DNA of 64,000 nucleotides from G963704535 sp963704535 (GCA_963704535.1 OY969916.1:2914001-2978000); one strand, 5' to 3'; numbered from the stretch's first letter, positions 17,306 to 26,145 are shown. Numbers and translations are program-made. The notes: generated from the letters alone by a model not told the origin.

Positions 17306-19054
17306 ATGGAATCGACACAGCATCCAACTTGGTATGATACCGTCAGGCAGCTCTTCGCGGCGCCGTACTGGATCGAGGAGTTGCGGCGGGAGGGCGTCGG
17401 CGCGGGCTGGCGCGGGTGCATGGACGGCTACCAGGTCTACCTTGATCAGTACGCCAGTGTTTGCCAATACGCGGTGACGATCTACGATCACCTGGCCTCG
17501 CGCGCCATGCCTCTGACGACCGACCAGACGCAGTTCTGGCCCGACGACGCGCTGGCGCAGTTGCGCGCCTGGATCAACGAAGGCTGCCGCCAAACCGCCG
17601 GCGAGCCGATCAAGGAAGACAACCGTATCCCGCCCCCTACTCCCCTGCCGCCCAAACTGCGGGTGCGTAAGAATATCCTCGATCTCACCCAGGCCGAGCT
17701 GGACGAGTACCGCATGAAAATCGAGGAGGTGGGCGCGACCACGCTCGACCCGAACGCCGCCTGGTCGCGGATCGCGTACCTGCATACCGATTGGTGCCTG
17801 CACTACCAGGAAGCGTTTCTGCTCTGGCACCGCGCCAATGTGCTCTACCTTGAGGAGCTGATCGACTTCCCGATCCCCTACTGGAACTGGATGGCGCCGA
17901 ATGCGACCAAAGACGGCGACCCGGCGGCGGGCCTGCCGCAGCCGTTCAAGGATCTCACCTATATCCACCCGAAAACGGGCCAGGAGCGGCCCAACCCACT
18001 ACGGTTCGCCGTCGCCAAAGATGGGCGCAGCAAGGCTTGTGCCGGGAGCGAGAGCGTGGGTATCGATTGCCGCTATGTCCAGCGCGACCCCATCTTGTAT
18101 ACCGAGGGCGATCAGCAGCGCCAGGAACGGCAGAGCAAGCTGAATCTACTGGGCAAGTATCAGCAGCAGGTCGCCTTTGCCTTCCAATGGCCGGTGTTCA
18201 GCACGCCGGAGGGCTCGGGCCAGCCATGGGCCAATATTCTGTCGTTCAACCCCCCGCCGCCGGACTCCGATTACCCGCATCAGTCGGACTTTGACGGCCT
18301 ATACGAGCAGCCGCACGACAATATTCACGGCTGGGTCGGACCTGATATGGCCGATAATGCCTATACCGCCTTTGACCCGGTGTTCTGGTCGCACCACTCG
18401 AATATCGACCGGATCTTCGAGCAGTGGAAGCGAGCGCATCCCGCGTCGCTCTTTACCGCTATCTTTCCGCTGCGGCCCTTCGTTGGGCCGCAGGCCGCCG
18501 AGGTCGATCTCGCCAACCCGGAGACCTTTGTCTACACGACCATCGGCGATATGGCCAAAGACTCGCGCGCCCTTGGCTATGATTTCGAGCCGCCCAGCGT
18601 CCCCGACTTAACCGGGACAGCATACAACGAATGGTCGGATTACCTGTACATTCTTTTCAATAATGTGCGCTGCATCCAGGATACCTACCAGATCGACGTG
18701 TTCCTCAATCTGAGAAACCCGCAGCCGGAGGACAAAGATCGCAACCAGATCCATTATGTCGGGCGGGTGACGCGGCTTGGTATGGGGGTTGAGGATGACA
18801 AGGGGCGCTGTACCATGAATGGCGTGACGCGCGTTCTGGACGCCAGCTACAACGCCTATTATCTCCACCTGACCCCCAGTTCAGAGATCGCCGTCAGCCA
18901 AATCGTGACCGACGTCACCACCGGCAAGCAGTTAACGCCAGACGAGTACCGTCAATTGCCTGGCTTCGAGCCTAGCTATGTCTGGGGCAAAGGCGACCCG
19001 ACCGCGCGACCGGCCACGCCGGCGAACCAGCCGAGTGGGCAGGCTTGCCACTGA
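17306..19054 (+). CDS. Tyrosinase-family copper oxidase
   Basis: A type 3 dicopper enzyme of 582 aa that would hydroxylate phenols and/or oxidise catechols to quinones. CuA ligands are H160, H166 and H175 (LHTDWCLHYQEAFLLWH), with C164 positioned for a possible Cys-His thioether. CuB ligands are H337 and H341 (PHDNIHGWVG) and H364 in FWSHHSNIDRIFEQW. There is no signal peptide, so it is cytoplasmic or needs a carrier. TAGGAGT overlaps the stop of the CxxCH gene and starts it at 17306. The C-terminal 170 residues could shield the active site, as in many proenzymes. Confidence 0.9.
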   Translation: MESTQHPTWYDTVRQLFAAPYWIEELRREGVGAGWRGCMDGYQVYLDQYASVCQYAVTIYDHLASRAMPLTTDQTQFWPDDALAQLRAWINEGCRQTAGEPIKEDNRIPPPTPLPPKLRVRKNILDLTQAELDEYRMKIEEVGATTLDPNAAWSRIAYLHTDWCLHYQEAFLLWHRANVLYLEELIDFPIPYWNWMAPNATKDGDPAAGLPQPFKDLTYIHPKTGQERPNPLRFAVAKDGRSKACAGSESVGIDCRYVQRDPILYTEGDQQRQERQSKLNLLGKYQQQVAFAFQWPVFSTPEGSGQPWANILSFNPPPPDSDYPHQSDFDGLYEQPHDNIHGWVGPDMADNAYTAFDPVFWSHHSNIDRIFEQWKRAHPASLFTAIFPLRPFVGPQAAEVDLANPETFVYTTIGDMAKDSRALGYDFEPPSVPDLTGTAYNEWSDYLYILFNNVRCIQDTYQIDVFLNLRNPQPEDKDRNQIHYVGRVTRLGMGVEDDKGRCTMNGVTRVLDASYNAYYLHLTPSSEIAVSQIVTDVTTGKQLTPDEYRQLPGFEPSYVWGKGDPTARPATPANQPSGQACH

Positions 19055-19065
19055 GTACAGCGTGC

Positions 19066-19434
19066 CTACTCTTTGTTCTTTGTTCTTTGCTCTTTGTTCT
19101 CGGCCACCGATTTGCGGCTTTCGCGGTACTCGCGCGCCGCCGCCGCGACACGATCGCGTTCGACCCGCAGCTCGCCGGCGCGTAGCGACAGCGCCAGCGA
19201 GACGATCGCGCCGGCAAACAGGGCCAGGCCCGCGAGCGCAAGGATCGTCTGCAATGGCCCGATCTCGCCCCCAGCTGCCAGCATGGCGTTGAACGCGGCG
19301 AAGCACAGCAGCGCCGCAGCACCGAACACATACGCGCGCCGGCGGTGCGGGTGATCGCGCAACGCCCGCGCGTACACGAACAGGAATCCTGCCATCAGCA
19401 GCGCGACCAGCACGCGAACGATGAAGCCATTCAT
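19066..19434 (-). CDS. Small membrane protein with a repeat-derived tail
   Basis: About 122 aa. Three or four hydrophobic segments (VRVLVALLMAGFLFVYA, YVFGAAALLCFAAFNAML, ILALAGLALFAGAIVSLAL) are followed by a charged coiled tail. The final residues ENKEQRTKNKEQ come from the intergenic word AACAAAGAAC repeated on the other strand, so the original stop was probably overrun by the repeat. No known function. The start at 19434 sits behind the GAGGGAAAAC leader. Confidence 0.55.
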   Translation of the reverse strand: MNGFIVRVLVALLMAGFLFVYARALRDHPHRRRAYVFGAAALLCFAAFNAMLAAGGEIGPLQTILALAGLALFAGAIVSLALSLRAGELRVERDRVAAAAREYRESRKSVAENKEQRTKNKE

Positions 19435-19454
19435 CTCGTTTTCCCTCCCTCTGC

Positions 19455-19590
19455 AATGACAAGGTGACAAGGTGGCAAGGTGACAAGGTGACAAGGTGAC
19501 AAGGTGACAAGATACAAGAAAGCCGTTACCTTGTCACCCCTTCACCCTTTCACCCTTTCACCTTGTCACCCCTTCACCTTGTCACCCAGG
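19455..19590. repeat. Tandem GACAAGGTG array with inverted arm
   Basis: Six or more copies of the 9-10-bp word TGACAAGGTG (19455-19510) face CACCCTTTCACC and CACCTTGTCACC words (19530-19580). The two arms are complementary and could form a long hairpin at the end of metG, whose last codons (GDKVKG) are in the array. Confidence 0.7.
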
Positions 19591-21353
19591 TTCTCATTCA
19601 GCCGCGCCAGCTCCTCGGCGGCCACCGAGTTGTCGAGTTTCTTGAACAGCGGCGCCGGCGCCAGGAGCAACTGGCCGGCTGGCAGCGCGCCCGGCTCCCA
19701 GCGACCGGCAGTGGCGTAGTCCCCCGTTAGCACCAGGCGCGTGGCGCCGGTGGGGTCGAGCGCCTCCTCGATCCGCGGCTGCGGCGCGAGCGTCCCGCTG
19801 TAGCCGAGCATCTCGTGGAGTGCCTGGCTGCTGTGCGGCAGAAAGGGACTGAGCAGCGTCTTGAGATTGTCGACGACCCGCAACCCCGTGTAGATCACGG
19901 CGGCGGCCCGCTCCCGGTCGCTCTTGACCAGCTTCCACGGCTCCTGCTCGCTGATGTACTGGTTGGCGCGCTGCGCCAGCGCCAGCGCCTCCTGGAGCGC
20001 CAGCTTCAACCGCACCCCGTCGAGCAGCTCGCCCACCCTGGCGAACGCCTCGTCGGCCACCTGGAGCAACTGCCGATCGACCTCCTGAAGCTCGCCGGGG
20101 TCGGGCACCTGACCGAAGTTGCGGTGGGCGATATTCAGCACCCGGTTGGCCAGGTTGCCCCAGGTCGCCACCAGCTCGTCGTTGTTGCGGCGCACGAAAT
20201 CGGCCCACGACCAGTTGCTGTCGCGGCCCTCCGGCGCATTGGCCGCCAGGTAGTAGCGGATCTGGTCGGGCTGGTAGCGATCCTCCAGGTCGGGCACCCA
20301 GAGCGCCCAGTTGCGGCTGGTGCTCATCTTATCGCCCTCCAGGTTCAGGAACTCGTTGGCTGGCACGTCGTAGGGCAGCACCCGGTCGCCGTAGCCGATC
20401 AGGATCGCCGGCCAGATGATCGTGTGGAATGGGATGTTGTCCTTGCCGAGGAAGTAGTACGAGCGCGCCGGCGAGCTGCCGTCCGGGTTGCAGACCCACC
20501 ACTCGCGCCAACGATCGGGCTGGCCGGTGCGCGCAGCCCACTCGATCGACGCCGAGAAGTAGCCGATCACCGCGTCGAACCAGACGTAGATGCGCTTGTC
20601 CTTGAACGACGGATCGTCGATCGGCACCGGCACGCCCCACTCCAGGTCGCGGGTGATCGCGCGGCCGCGCAGCCCCTCGCGCAGCCAGTTCTGGGTGAAC
20701 AGCGCGGTGTTCTGCCGCCAGTACGAGCGGTCCACGCCATCGAGCCAGGCGCGCAGCTCTGGCTCCAGCTTGGCCAGGTCCAGGAAGAAGTGCTCGGTGT
20801 CGCGAAAGGTGATCGGCGCGCCGTCCAGGGTCGAGCGCGGGTCGCCCAGCTCCCACGGGTCGCGCAACTGCCCGCAGTTGTCGCACTGGTCGCCGCGCGC
20901 GCGGGCAAAGCCGCAGTTCGGGCAGATGCCCTCGACGTAGCGGTCGGGCAGAAAGCGGCCCAACGTCTCGGAGTAGGAGCCGGTCATTGTCTCCTTATAC
21001 AGGTAGCCGCGCTCCAGCAGCCGCAGAAAGATGTCGGTCGTGACCCGGTAGTGGTTGTCGGTGTAGGTCTGGGTGAACAGGTCGAAGGTGATCCCCAGCC
21101 GCTCAAAGGTCTTCAGGAAGGTCGGGTGGTGGCGCCCGATGACCTGCTGCGGCGTAATGCCCTCCTTCTCGGCCGCCAGCGTGATCGGCGTCCCGTGGCA
21201 GTCGGAGCCGGAGACCATCAGCACGTGGTTGCCCTTGAGGCGCTGGTAGCGGGCGAAGATATCGGGCGGCAGGTAGGCCCCCGCGAGGTGCCCGACGTGG
21301 AACGGGCCGTTGGCGTAGGGCCACGCGACGGCGACGAGAATATGTTCCGGCAT
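19566..21353 (-). CDS. metG: Methionyl-tRNA synthetase
   Basis: A cytosolic class I synthetase of 595 aa that attaches methionine to tRNA-Met. HVGH at residues 19-22 is the HIGH motif, KMSTS at about 342-346 the second ATP motif, and CPNCG / CDNCG (about 143-161) the zinc knuckle. The anticodon-binding helical domain with NLANRVLNIAHRNFG follows. The start at 21353 has GAGGAGG upstream. There is no C-terminal tRNA-binding (EMAP-like) domain, which is common for the shorter bacterial form. A TATAAT-like -10 lies about 50 bp upstream on the minus strand. Confidence 0.96.
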   Translation of the reverse strand: MPEHILVAVAWPYANGPFHVGHLAGAYLPPDIFARYQRLKGNHVLMVSGSDCHGTPITLAAEKEGITPQQVIGRHHPTFLKTFERLGITFDLFTQTYTDNHYRVTTDIFLRLLERGYLYKETMTGSYSETLGRFLPDRYVEGICPNCGFARARGDQCDNCGQLRDPWELGDPRSTLDGAPITFRDTEHFFLDLAKLEPELRAWLDGVDRSYWRQNTALFTQNWLREGLRGRAITRDLEWGVPVPIDDPSFKDKRIYVWFDAVIGYFSASIEWAARTGQPDRWREWWVCNPDGSSPARSYYFLGKDNIPFHTIIWPAILIGYGDRVLPYDVPANEFLNLEGDKMSTSRNWALWVPDLEDRYQPDQIRYYLAANAPEGRDSNWSWADFVRRNNDELVATWGNLANRVLNIAHRNFGQVPDPGELQEVDRQLLQVADEAFARVGELLDGVRLKLALQEALALAQRANQYISEQEPWKLVKSDRERAAAVIYTGLRVVDNLKTLLSPFLPHSSQALHEMLGYSGTLAPQPRIEEALDPTGATRLVLTGDYATAGRWEPGALPAGQLLLAPAPLFKKLDNSVAAEELARLNENLGDKVKG

Positions 21354-21492
21354 ATGGATGCCTCCTCGATATTTGAGTATCTTTTTACAGTTTGTATTAT
21401 ACGCGACGATACGACTGGGATCGTATGGGCTGCGACACAAAACAAAAGGGCCGCCCGTGCTGGGCGACCCTGAGCCTGGATCGGCGCTGCGA

Positions 21493-21582
21493 TCAGTGGG
21501 CGAACAGCATGGGCAATCGGCTGCGCGGTATCCCGCGCATCCGCATTGCCATGCTGGTTGGGTGAGAAATGATCATCGCCAT
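21493..21582 (-). CDS. Possible Met-rich 29-aa peptide
   Basis: After AAGGAGC, an ATG at 21582 opens a 29-codon frame beginning MAMIISHPTSMAMRMRG and ending LPMLFAH. It contains six methionines. It lies upstream of metG, the methionyl-tRNA synthetase gene, on the same strand. A regulatory leader role is conceivable but only the frame and ribosome binding site are seen. Confidence 0.25.
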   Translation of the reverse strand: MAMIISHPTSMAMRMRGIPRSRLPMLFAH

Positions 21583-21602
21583 TTGCTCCTTATCGGTGCT
21601 GT

Positions 21603-21715
21603 AAAAAGGTTTTGTGGAGGGCGGCCCCTCCACACCTCCCCTTTTAGCCTGATGGAAAATTCTTTGTGGAGGGCGGCCCTTCCACGCCTGCCCGTATGCC
21701 CCGATGGAAAAAGGT
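21603..21715. repeat. Two G/C hairpin repeats (TTTGTGGAGGGCGGCCC type)
   Basis: GGTTTTGTGGAGGGCGGCCC-CTCCACACCTCCCC at about 21607-21645 and a diverged second copy at about 21660-21700 share the same layout, followed each time by GATGGAAAA. They separate the two short peptides described here. Confidence 0.5.
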
Positions 21716-21728
21716 TTGTTGGTCGCGA

Positions 21729-21845
21729 TCAGCGCCCCGGCTGGCGCGGCGGTCGCCGCGACATTGGCGAGTTCCGCATCGACTGCTGCTTCGGCGAGCT
21801 GGATTTCGCGCCCGCCTTGCCCTGGCCTGATTTCTTCTTCGACAT
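21729..21845 (-). CDS. Possible 38-aa very basic peptide
   Basis: Starts MSKKKSGQGKAGAKSSSPKQ and ends PRQPGR. A near-ideal ribosome binding site (AAGGAGG, 6-7 bp before ATG) makes translation plausible. The composition (Lys, Arg, Ser, Gly) suggests a disordered nucleic-acid-binding peptide. It is too short to give a family. Confidence 0.4.
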   Translation of the reverse strand: MSKKKSGQGKAGAKSSSPKQQSMRNSPMSRRPPRQPGR

Positions 21846-22020
21846 ACCATCCTCCTTATGCGATACGCCACGGATCATCGCGGTGGCTCCCGGCAGTGCT
21901 CGTGGGTGGTCGGCGACCCTGCGCGCCTAGTGGCTCATCGTCGCGGCCCGGTAACGGGAATCAAAAGGCCGTGAGCGGTGTGCCATCGCCCACGGCCAGT
22001 GTATCGCATGTTCGGGGAGG

Positions 22021-22125
22021 TCAGTCAGGCGACACAGTGGCAGTGGGCATGATCATGTTCATCTCGCGGATGCGAACGATCGCCAGCGAGCGAACCATGA
22101 TCATTGTGTCGCGCATGTTGACCAT
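22021..22125 (-). CDS. Possible Met-rich 34-aa peptide
   Basis: The frame MVNMRDTMIMVRSLAIVRIR to VSPD has seven methionines, like the peptide at 21493-21582, but it lacks a clear ribosome binding site. It is listed because two Met-rich frames lie in the same gap (21.4-22.3 kb). The rest of the gap has no other gene I can support. Confidence 0.15.
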   Translation of the reverse strand: MVNMRDTMIMVRSLAIVRIREMNMIMPTATVSPD

Positions 22126-22336
22126 CGGAGTAGTCTTCCGTCCCACGAGTACTGCTTCACCAATGCGGCGATCATAGCACGCTGATCGGCGTATGTCAAG
22201 GCCGACGCCTCGGTCTTTGGTCTGATGTTGGCGAGTTGTGCTTATCGGCATTCGTCCGTGTTACATGTTGCGTGTCAGAGCACGTAATACGCAACACGTA
22301 ACACGCAATAGAGTATGGCGAATGACAAATGACCCG

Positions 22337-22762
22337 CTAGGAGATCGCGCCCCAGGCGACCACCGACGACGGTCGGATGGCGATCACCGGCTGCTCGTGG
22401 ATCGGCATCGCCTGGTATTGCTGGTAGCGGGCGCGCAGCAGCGCCACCGCGCGGTCGTGCTCGACGTCGCCGGGCGCCAGCAGCGCGGCGGTGCCCTGGA
22501 TCAGCAGGTAAGCCAGTTGGCTCCAGTCATCGCTGTAGCGGTCGATCACCAGCGCGACCTGGGGGTTGGCGCGCAGATTGCGCACCCGCTTGAGCCGGTC
22601 GGGCGCCACGCGCTTGGGCTTGGCGTCCAGCGCGATATACAGGCTACCCCCGTCGCACGCATAGCAGACCGGCACAACATGGGGCCGCCCTTCGCCGTCG
22701 GTGGTCGCCAGCCGGCCCACCCGCTGGTTCTGGAGGAAAACAAGCTGGTCGTCAGTCAACAT
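22337..22762 (-). CDS. PPOX-class F420-dependent oxidoreductase (TIGR03668-like)
   Basis: A 141-aa split beta-barrel protein of the pyridoxamine-phosphate-oxidase superfamily. RVGRLATTDGEGRPHVVPVCYACDGGSLYIALD is the typical first half in outline (motifs RLATTD and HVVPV), with KRVRNLRANPQVALVIDRYSDDW following. This subgroup is generally linked to the deazaflavin F420, so the organism may make F420, as many Chloroflexota do; the substrate is unknown. A palindrome at 22786-22830 separates it from the S41 protease gene upstream. Confidence 0.85.
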   Translation of the reverse strand: MLTDDQLVFLQNQRVGRLATTDGEGRPHVVPVCYACDGGSLYIALDAKPKRVAPDRLKRVRNLRANPQVALVIDRYSDDWSQLAYLLIQGTAALLAPGDVEHDRAVALLRARYQQYQAMPIHEQPVIAIRPSSVVAWGAIS

Positions 22763-22785
22763 GGTTTGTGGAGCCTGTCCGTTTT

Positions 22786-22830
22786 CAGTTGTCCGTGGTC
22801 AGTTGTTCCGCAACTGACCACGGACAACTG
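22786..22830. terminator. Perfect 20-bp hairpin after the S41 protease gene
   Basis: Arms 22786-22805 and 22811-22830 are exact complements with loop TTCCG. The arms are made of the word family CAACTGACCACGGACAACTG that recurs elsewhere in the window. It lies just past the S41 stop, so it could act as a terminator, though there is no strong T-run. Confidence 0.55.
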
Positions 22831-22851
22831 ACAACGGACAACTGACAATCT

Positions 22852-24354
22852 CTACTCTCCAATCTCAACTTGTAGCTCGTCGAGCGCGGCCCGGATCTGG
22901 GGGTCGTCGTCGGGGGCGAACAGCCACCACTCGGCCTCGACCTGCTGGTTGGGGATCACCCCGCGCCCCTCGACGGCGGTGCCGTCGGGCAGCTCGTAGG
23001 TCAGCTCGGCCAGCCAGAGCCGCGAGCCATCGGAGAAGTTGCGTTGCAGCAGGTTCTCGGTGTTGCCGGCGCTAGCCATCCCCACCACCGAGGCGCGACC
23101 GAGCACCTGCATGCCGGCGGCGAACATCTCGGCCGCGCTGACCGTGTCCGGCCCGGTCAGCACGACCACCGGCACGCCGTCGAGCTGCGGCATGGTCCTT
23201 CCGGCGGGAACGTTCAGATCGGAGTTGGAGTCGCGCCCGCTGCTGCTGCCGATCGAGCCGCCGTCGGCGAACAGCGCGATCGTGTTGAGCATCAGATCGA
23301 CAAATCCGCCACCGTTGTCGCGCACATCGACGATCAGGCCGTCGAGCGGCCCGGCGTCGCTCAATTGCTCGATCTGGGTTCTCACGCGCTGGTCGAGGTC
23401 CTCGACATCGAACGTGTCGATAGTCACCAGGCCCACCTGGGTATCGGGGAGCCGCCGGCCCTCCACCGGCGGAAAGGCCTCGTTGCCGATCGGGCGCCGG
23501 ATGACCTCAATATCGCGGTCGGCTGCGCCCGGCGAACGCACCGTGAGCCGCACACTGCTGCCCGGCGTGCCACGGATCGCGGTGATCGGACCGCCCGGCC
23601 CAAACGCATCCTCGTCGATAAACTGGATGCCGTCGATCTCCAAGATCAGATCGCGCGGCTGGAGCCCGGCCTCCTCGGCCGGCCCGCCGCGCGCCAGCCG
23701 CGTGATCAGCCCGCCCTCCGGCACATCGCGCACCACCGCGCCGATGCCCACGTAACTCAGCTCGCCATCGAAGCGCGCCTCGTCCTCGGCCACCTCTTGC
23801 GGTGACTCGAAGCGCGAGTGGTCGTCGCCGAGCCGCTCGATCATCTCGCGCATCAGCTCGTAGAACTCCTCCGGCGTTGCGGCGGCTGCGACGCGCGGAG
23901 CGAACTCGGCCCGCACGGCCTCCCAATCGACCCCGCGGTAGTCCTGGTAGATATACCTGTCGCGCACCAGCGCCCAAGCCTGCTCGAAGATCCGGGAGCG
24001 CTCATCAGCCGCCAGCGGCGCCAGCGTCGGCGTCGGCGAAAGCGGCACGAATGTCGGGGTCGAGGTTGGGGTGACAGTAGGCGTCGGCGTGGCGGTCGGT
24101 GTTCGCGTCGGCGTGGCGGTCGGCGTGGCGGTTGGGGTGGGTGTCGCCGTCGGCGTGGCGGTCGGCGTGGGGGTGGGCGCCTGCACCAGCGGCAGGATGA
24201 TCGGCGGGGCCGACAGCTCGCAGGCGCTGAGCAGCAGCGCGATCAGAATGCCGACAGGAGTTAGAAAAGGGGGTGTGGGGGAAGCCCCCACAAAAAAGCC
24301 CACCCACGTTCCAAATGATTTAGGAATACTATAGCCAGGTCGTCGGTTGCTCAT
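22852..24354 (-). CDS. S41-family C-terminal processing protease, lipoprotein
   Basis: An extracytoplasmic serine protease of about 500 aa. Lipobox LLLSACELS is followed by a long PTPTPTAT linker, a helical N-domain, a PDZ domain (GIGAVVRDVPEGGLITRLARGGPAEEAGL) and the S41 core LIVDVRDNGGGFVDL, with the likely catalytic Ser in GPDTVSAAEMFA. The start at 24354 (MSNRRPGYS) is followed by about 24 residues encoded by a family B repeat before the hydrophobic segment (PVGILIALLL), so the signal peptide has been lengthened by an in-frame insertion. Export may still work, as the hydrophobic core and Cys are intact. Confidence 0.87.
   Translation of the reverse strand: MSNRRPGYSIPKSFGTWVGFFVGASPTPPFLTPVGILIALLLSACELSAPPIILPLVQAPTPTPTATPTATPTPTATPTATPTRTPTATPTPTVTPTSTPTFVPLSPTPTLAPLAADERSRIFEQAWALVRDRYIYQDYRGVDWEAVRAEFAPRVAAAATPEEFYELMREMIERLGDDHSRFESPQEVAEDEARFDGELSYVGIGAVVRDVPEGGLITRLARGGPAEEAGLQPRDLILEIDGIQFIDEDAFGPGGPITAIRGTPGSSVRLTVRSPGAADRDIEVIRRPIGNEAFPPVEGRRLPDTQVGLVTIDTFDVEDLDQRVRTQIEQLSDAGPLDGLIVDVRDNGGGFVDLMLNTIALFADGGSIGSSSGRDSNSDLNVPAGRTMPQLDGVPVVVLTGPDTVSAAEMFAAGMQVLGRASVVGMASAGNTENLLQRNFSDGSRLWLAELTYELPDGTAVEGRGVIPNQQVEAEWWLFAPDDDPQIRAALDELQVEIGE
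24261..24333. repeat. Family B element inserted inside the S41 signal-peptide region
   Basis: The block GGGGGTGTGGGGGAAGCCCCCAC to TTAGGAATACTATA matches other family B copies (26146-26222, 35218-35308, 51625-51716, 52318-52410). The right terminal repeat TAGGAATACTATA is clear; the left end is degraded. It is translated in frame on the minus strand. Confidence 0.75.
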
Positions 24355-24475
24355 AGGGCGTTCGCGCTGCGGTGATCCTCGGTTCTGTTTGCTTTCGCCG
24401 GTATGATACCACAGGCAGCGCCGTTCTGGCGGAGCGTGGTTAGGGACTCGAAACATAAAAAGCATCCCAGATCCG

Positions 24476-24533
24476 TGAAACGTGAAACGTGATCGGGTCG
24501 TTGCTCACGTTTCACGCTTCACGTTTCGGGTTC
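24476..24533. terminator. Hairpin of GTGAAACGTGAAACGTG words after the amylase gene
   Basis: CGTGAAACGTGAAACGTGA and TCACGTTTCACGCTTCACG are nearly complementary across a short loop. They lie just downstream of the leftward amylase gene. It is a plausible transcription end; no T-tract is evident. Confidence 0.45.
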
Positions 24534-24563
24534 GCTGTGGGAGCTTTTAAAACGCACGCTTCC

Positions 24564-26036
24564 TTACTTTTGCAGCCACACCGACACGCTGCCGCCCTTG
24601 CAGCGGAAGTTGCCCCACCCGTCGCCGTTGGTCGTCACCTGCTCCCCAATATGGCCCGTCAGGTCAGAGAATGTCCGGTTGGGCCGGAAGACATTCATCC
24701 ACTTGTCGCCATCCGACCCATTGGTCATCACGACCACCATCGCGCCGGGGTGCTCCGGGGTGCCGAGCCGGGTCCAACCGATCGTATTCGGATGATCGAA
24801 GTAGTCGTGCTGGTCGCCAAAGCCGTAGGCCTGCCGCGCCTCGATGAACTTGTCGATCAACCAGCGGTGCGAGTGCAGGACCACCGGCGGGCCGCCGCGA
24901 CAATAATCCGGGTACTCGGCGCCGTAGTAGTCGCCGTAGAAGACGCATGGGTACCCTTCCCGGCGCAGCAGGATGAGCGCGTAGGCCAGCGGCTTGAACC
25001 AGGGCTCGACCGGCAACTCCAGCGACCGGCAGGGCTGGGTATCGTGGTTCTCCACAAACGTGACCGCTTTGGCCGGCTGTTCGCGCATCAATGTGCCGTC
25101 GAGGATCGTACGCAGGTCGAAGCCGGCGCTGGCCTGGCTGGCATAGTGGAACCGATAGTGCAGCGGCGCATCGAACAGCGTCATCACCCCATCTGTCTGG
25201 GCCAAGTAGTCGTGCAGATCGGCGACGTTGGGCGACCAATATTCGCCGACGCTGAACAGCTCGCGCCCGCCGAAGTGGACCCGCAGATGGTTGAGCCAAT
25301 CGCGGAAGAAGGAGGATCGAATATGTTTGACCGCATCGATGCGAAAGCCGTCGACGCCGGTTGTATCGACGAACCAGCGCCCCCAATATTCTAACTCCCC
25401 GCGCACGAACTCATTACTGGAGTCGAGGTCATTGGCCATCAGGTAGTCGTAGTTGCCGTGCTCGTGGCTGACCTCGGTTTCAAAGGTTTTATCCTTGAGC
25501 CGGTACAGTTTATTCGCGTTTTGGGTCAATGCGTTGTAGGAGAGCGAGTCGAAGCACCACCAGAACCATTTCATCGCCGAGTAGGTGTCACCGCGCCCTG
25601 GAAACGTGAATTTCGTGTAGCCGGAGATCTGGTACCAATCGCTCACCGGAAGATTACGGTCATTCCAATCCATCTCCTGTGCCCAGATCATCTCTTGTTC
25701 GTCAGCGCCGTCTTTGTGGTTGAACACCACGTCGCCATAGCACTGTAGCCCATGGTGCTGAACGGCTTTGATCGCCGCCAGCAGCTCATCGCGCGTGCCG
25801 TACTTGGTGCGAACGGTGCCTTTCTGGTCAAATTCGCCCAGGTCAAACAAGTCATACACCCCATAACCGACGTCAAAGCCGCCGCCGGCCCCTTTGCCGC
25901 ACGGCGGAATCCACACCGAGGTGAAGCCTTGCTCCGCTAATTCCTGCGCCCGACCGGCTAGTTCATTCCAGAGGGTGCCGTTCTCGGGGCTGTGCCAGTG
26001 GAAGAACTGCATCATGACGCCATTACCTATCGACAT
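24564..26036 (-). CDS. Alpha-amylase, GH13 (cytoplasmic type)
   Basis: A 490-aa glycoside hydrolase that cuts internal alpha-1,4 bonds of starch or glycogen. The (beta/alpha)8 motifs are in order: DVVFNHKDGADE (region I), GFRIDAVKHI with the nucleophile Asp (region II), SVGEYW with the acid/base Glu (III) and FVENHDTQ (IV). It resembles the GH13 subfamily of intracellular Bacillus-type amylases, and no signal peptide is present. The start at 26036 follows GGAGGCTTACT. It is a single-gene unit flanked by repeats. Confidence 0.93.
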   Translation of the reverse strand: MSIGNGVMMQFFHWHSPENGTLWNELAGRAQELAEQGFTSVWIPPCGKGAGGGFDVGYGVYDLFDLGEFDQKGTVRTKYGTRDELLAAIKAVQHHGLQCYGDVVFNHKDGADEQEMIWAQEMDWNDRNLPVSDWYQISGYTKFTFPGRGDTYSAMKWFWWCFDSLSYNALTQNANKLYRLKDKTFETEVSHEHGNYDYLMANDLDSSNEFVRGELEYWGRWFVDTTGVDGFRIDAVKHIRSSFFRDWLNHLRVHFGGRELFSVGEYWSPNVADLHDYLAQTDGVMTLFDAPLHYRFHYASQASAGFDLRTILDGTLMREQPAKAVTFVENHDTQPCRSLELPVEPWFKPLAYALILLRREGYPCVFYGDYYGAEYPDYCRGGPPVVLHSHRWLIDKFIEARQAYGFGDQHDYFDHPNTIGWTRLGTPEHPGAMVVVMTNGSDGDKWMNVFRPNRTFSDLTGHIGEQVTTNGDGWGNFRCKGGSVSVWLQK

Positions 26037-26145
26037 AGTAAGCCTCCCTTGTGTCCAGCTTGCACGATCGTCGGACACGCACATCCAGCATAGGCGTCAT
26101 TGCCAGGTCACAGATAACGTGCCACCAATCCTCCTATCGTCCACC

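Noticed and set aside
19815..21473. Long rightward frame opposite metG
   Set aside because: It is a GC-rich antisense shadow of the synthetase gene; its composition is Arg/Val/Gln-biased with no motifs.
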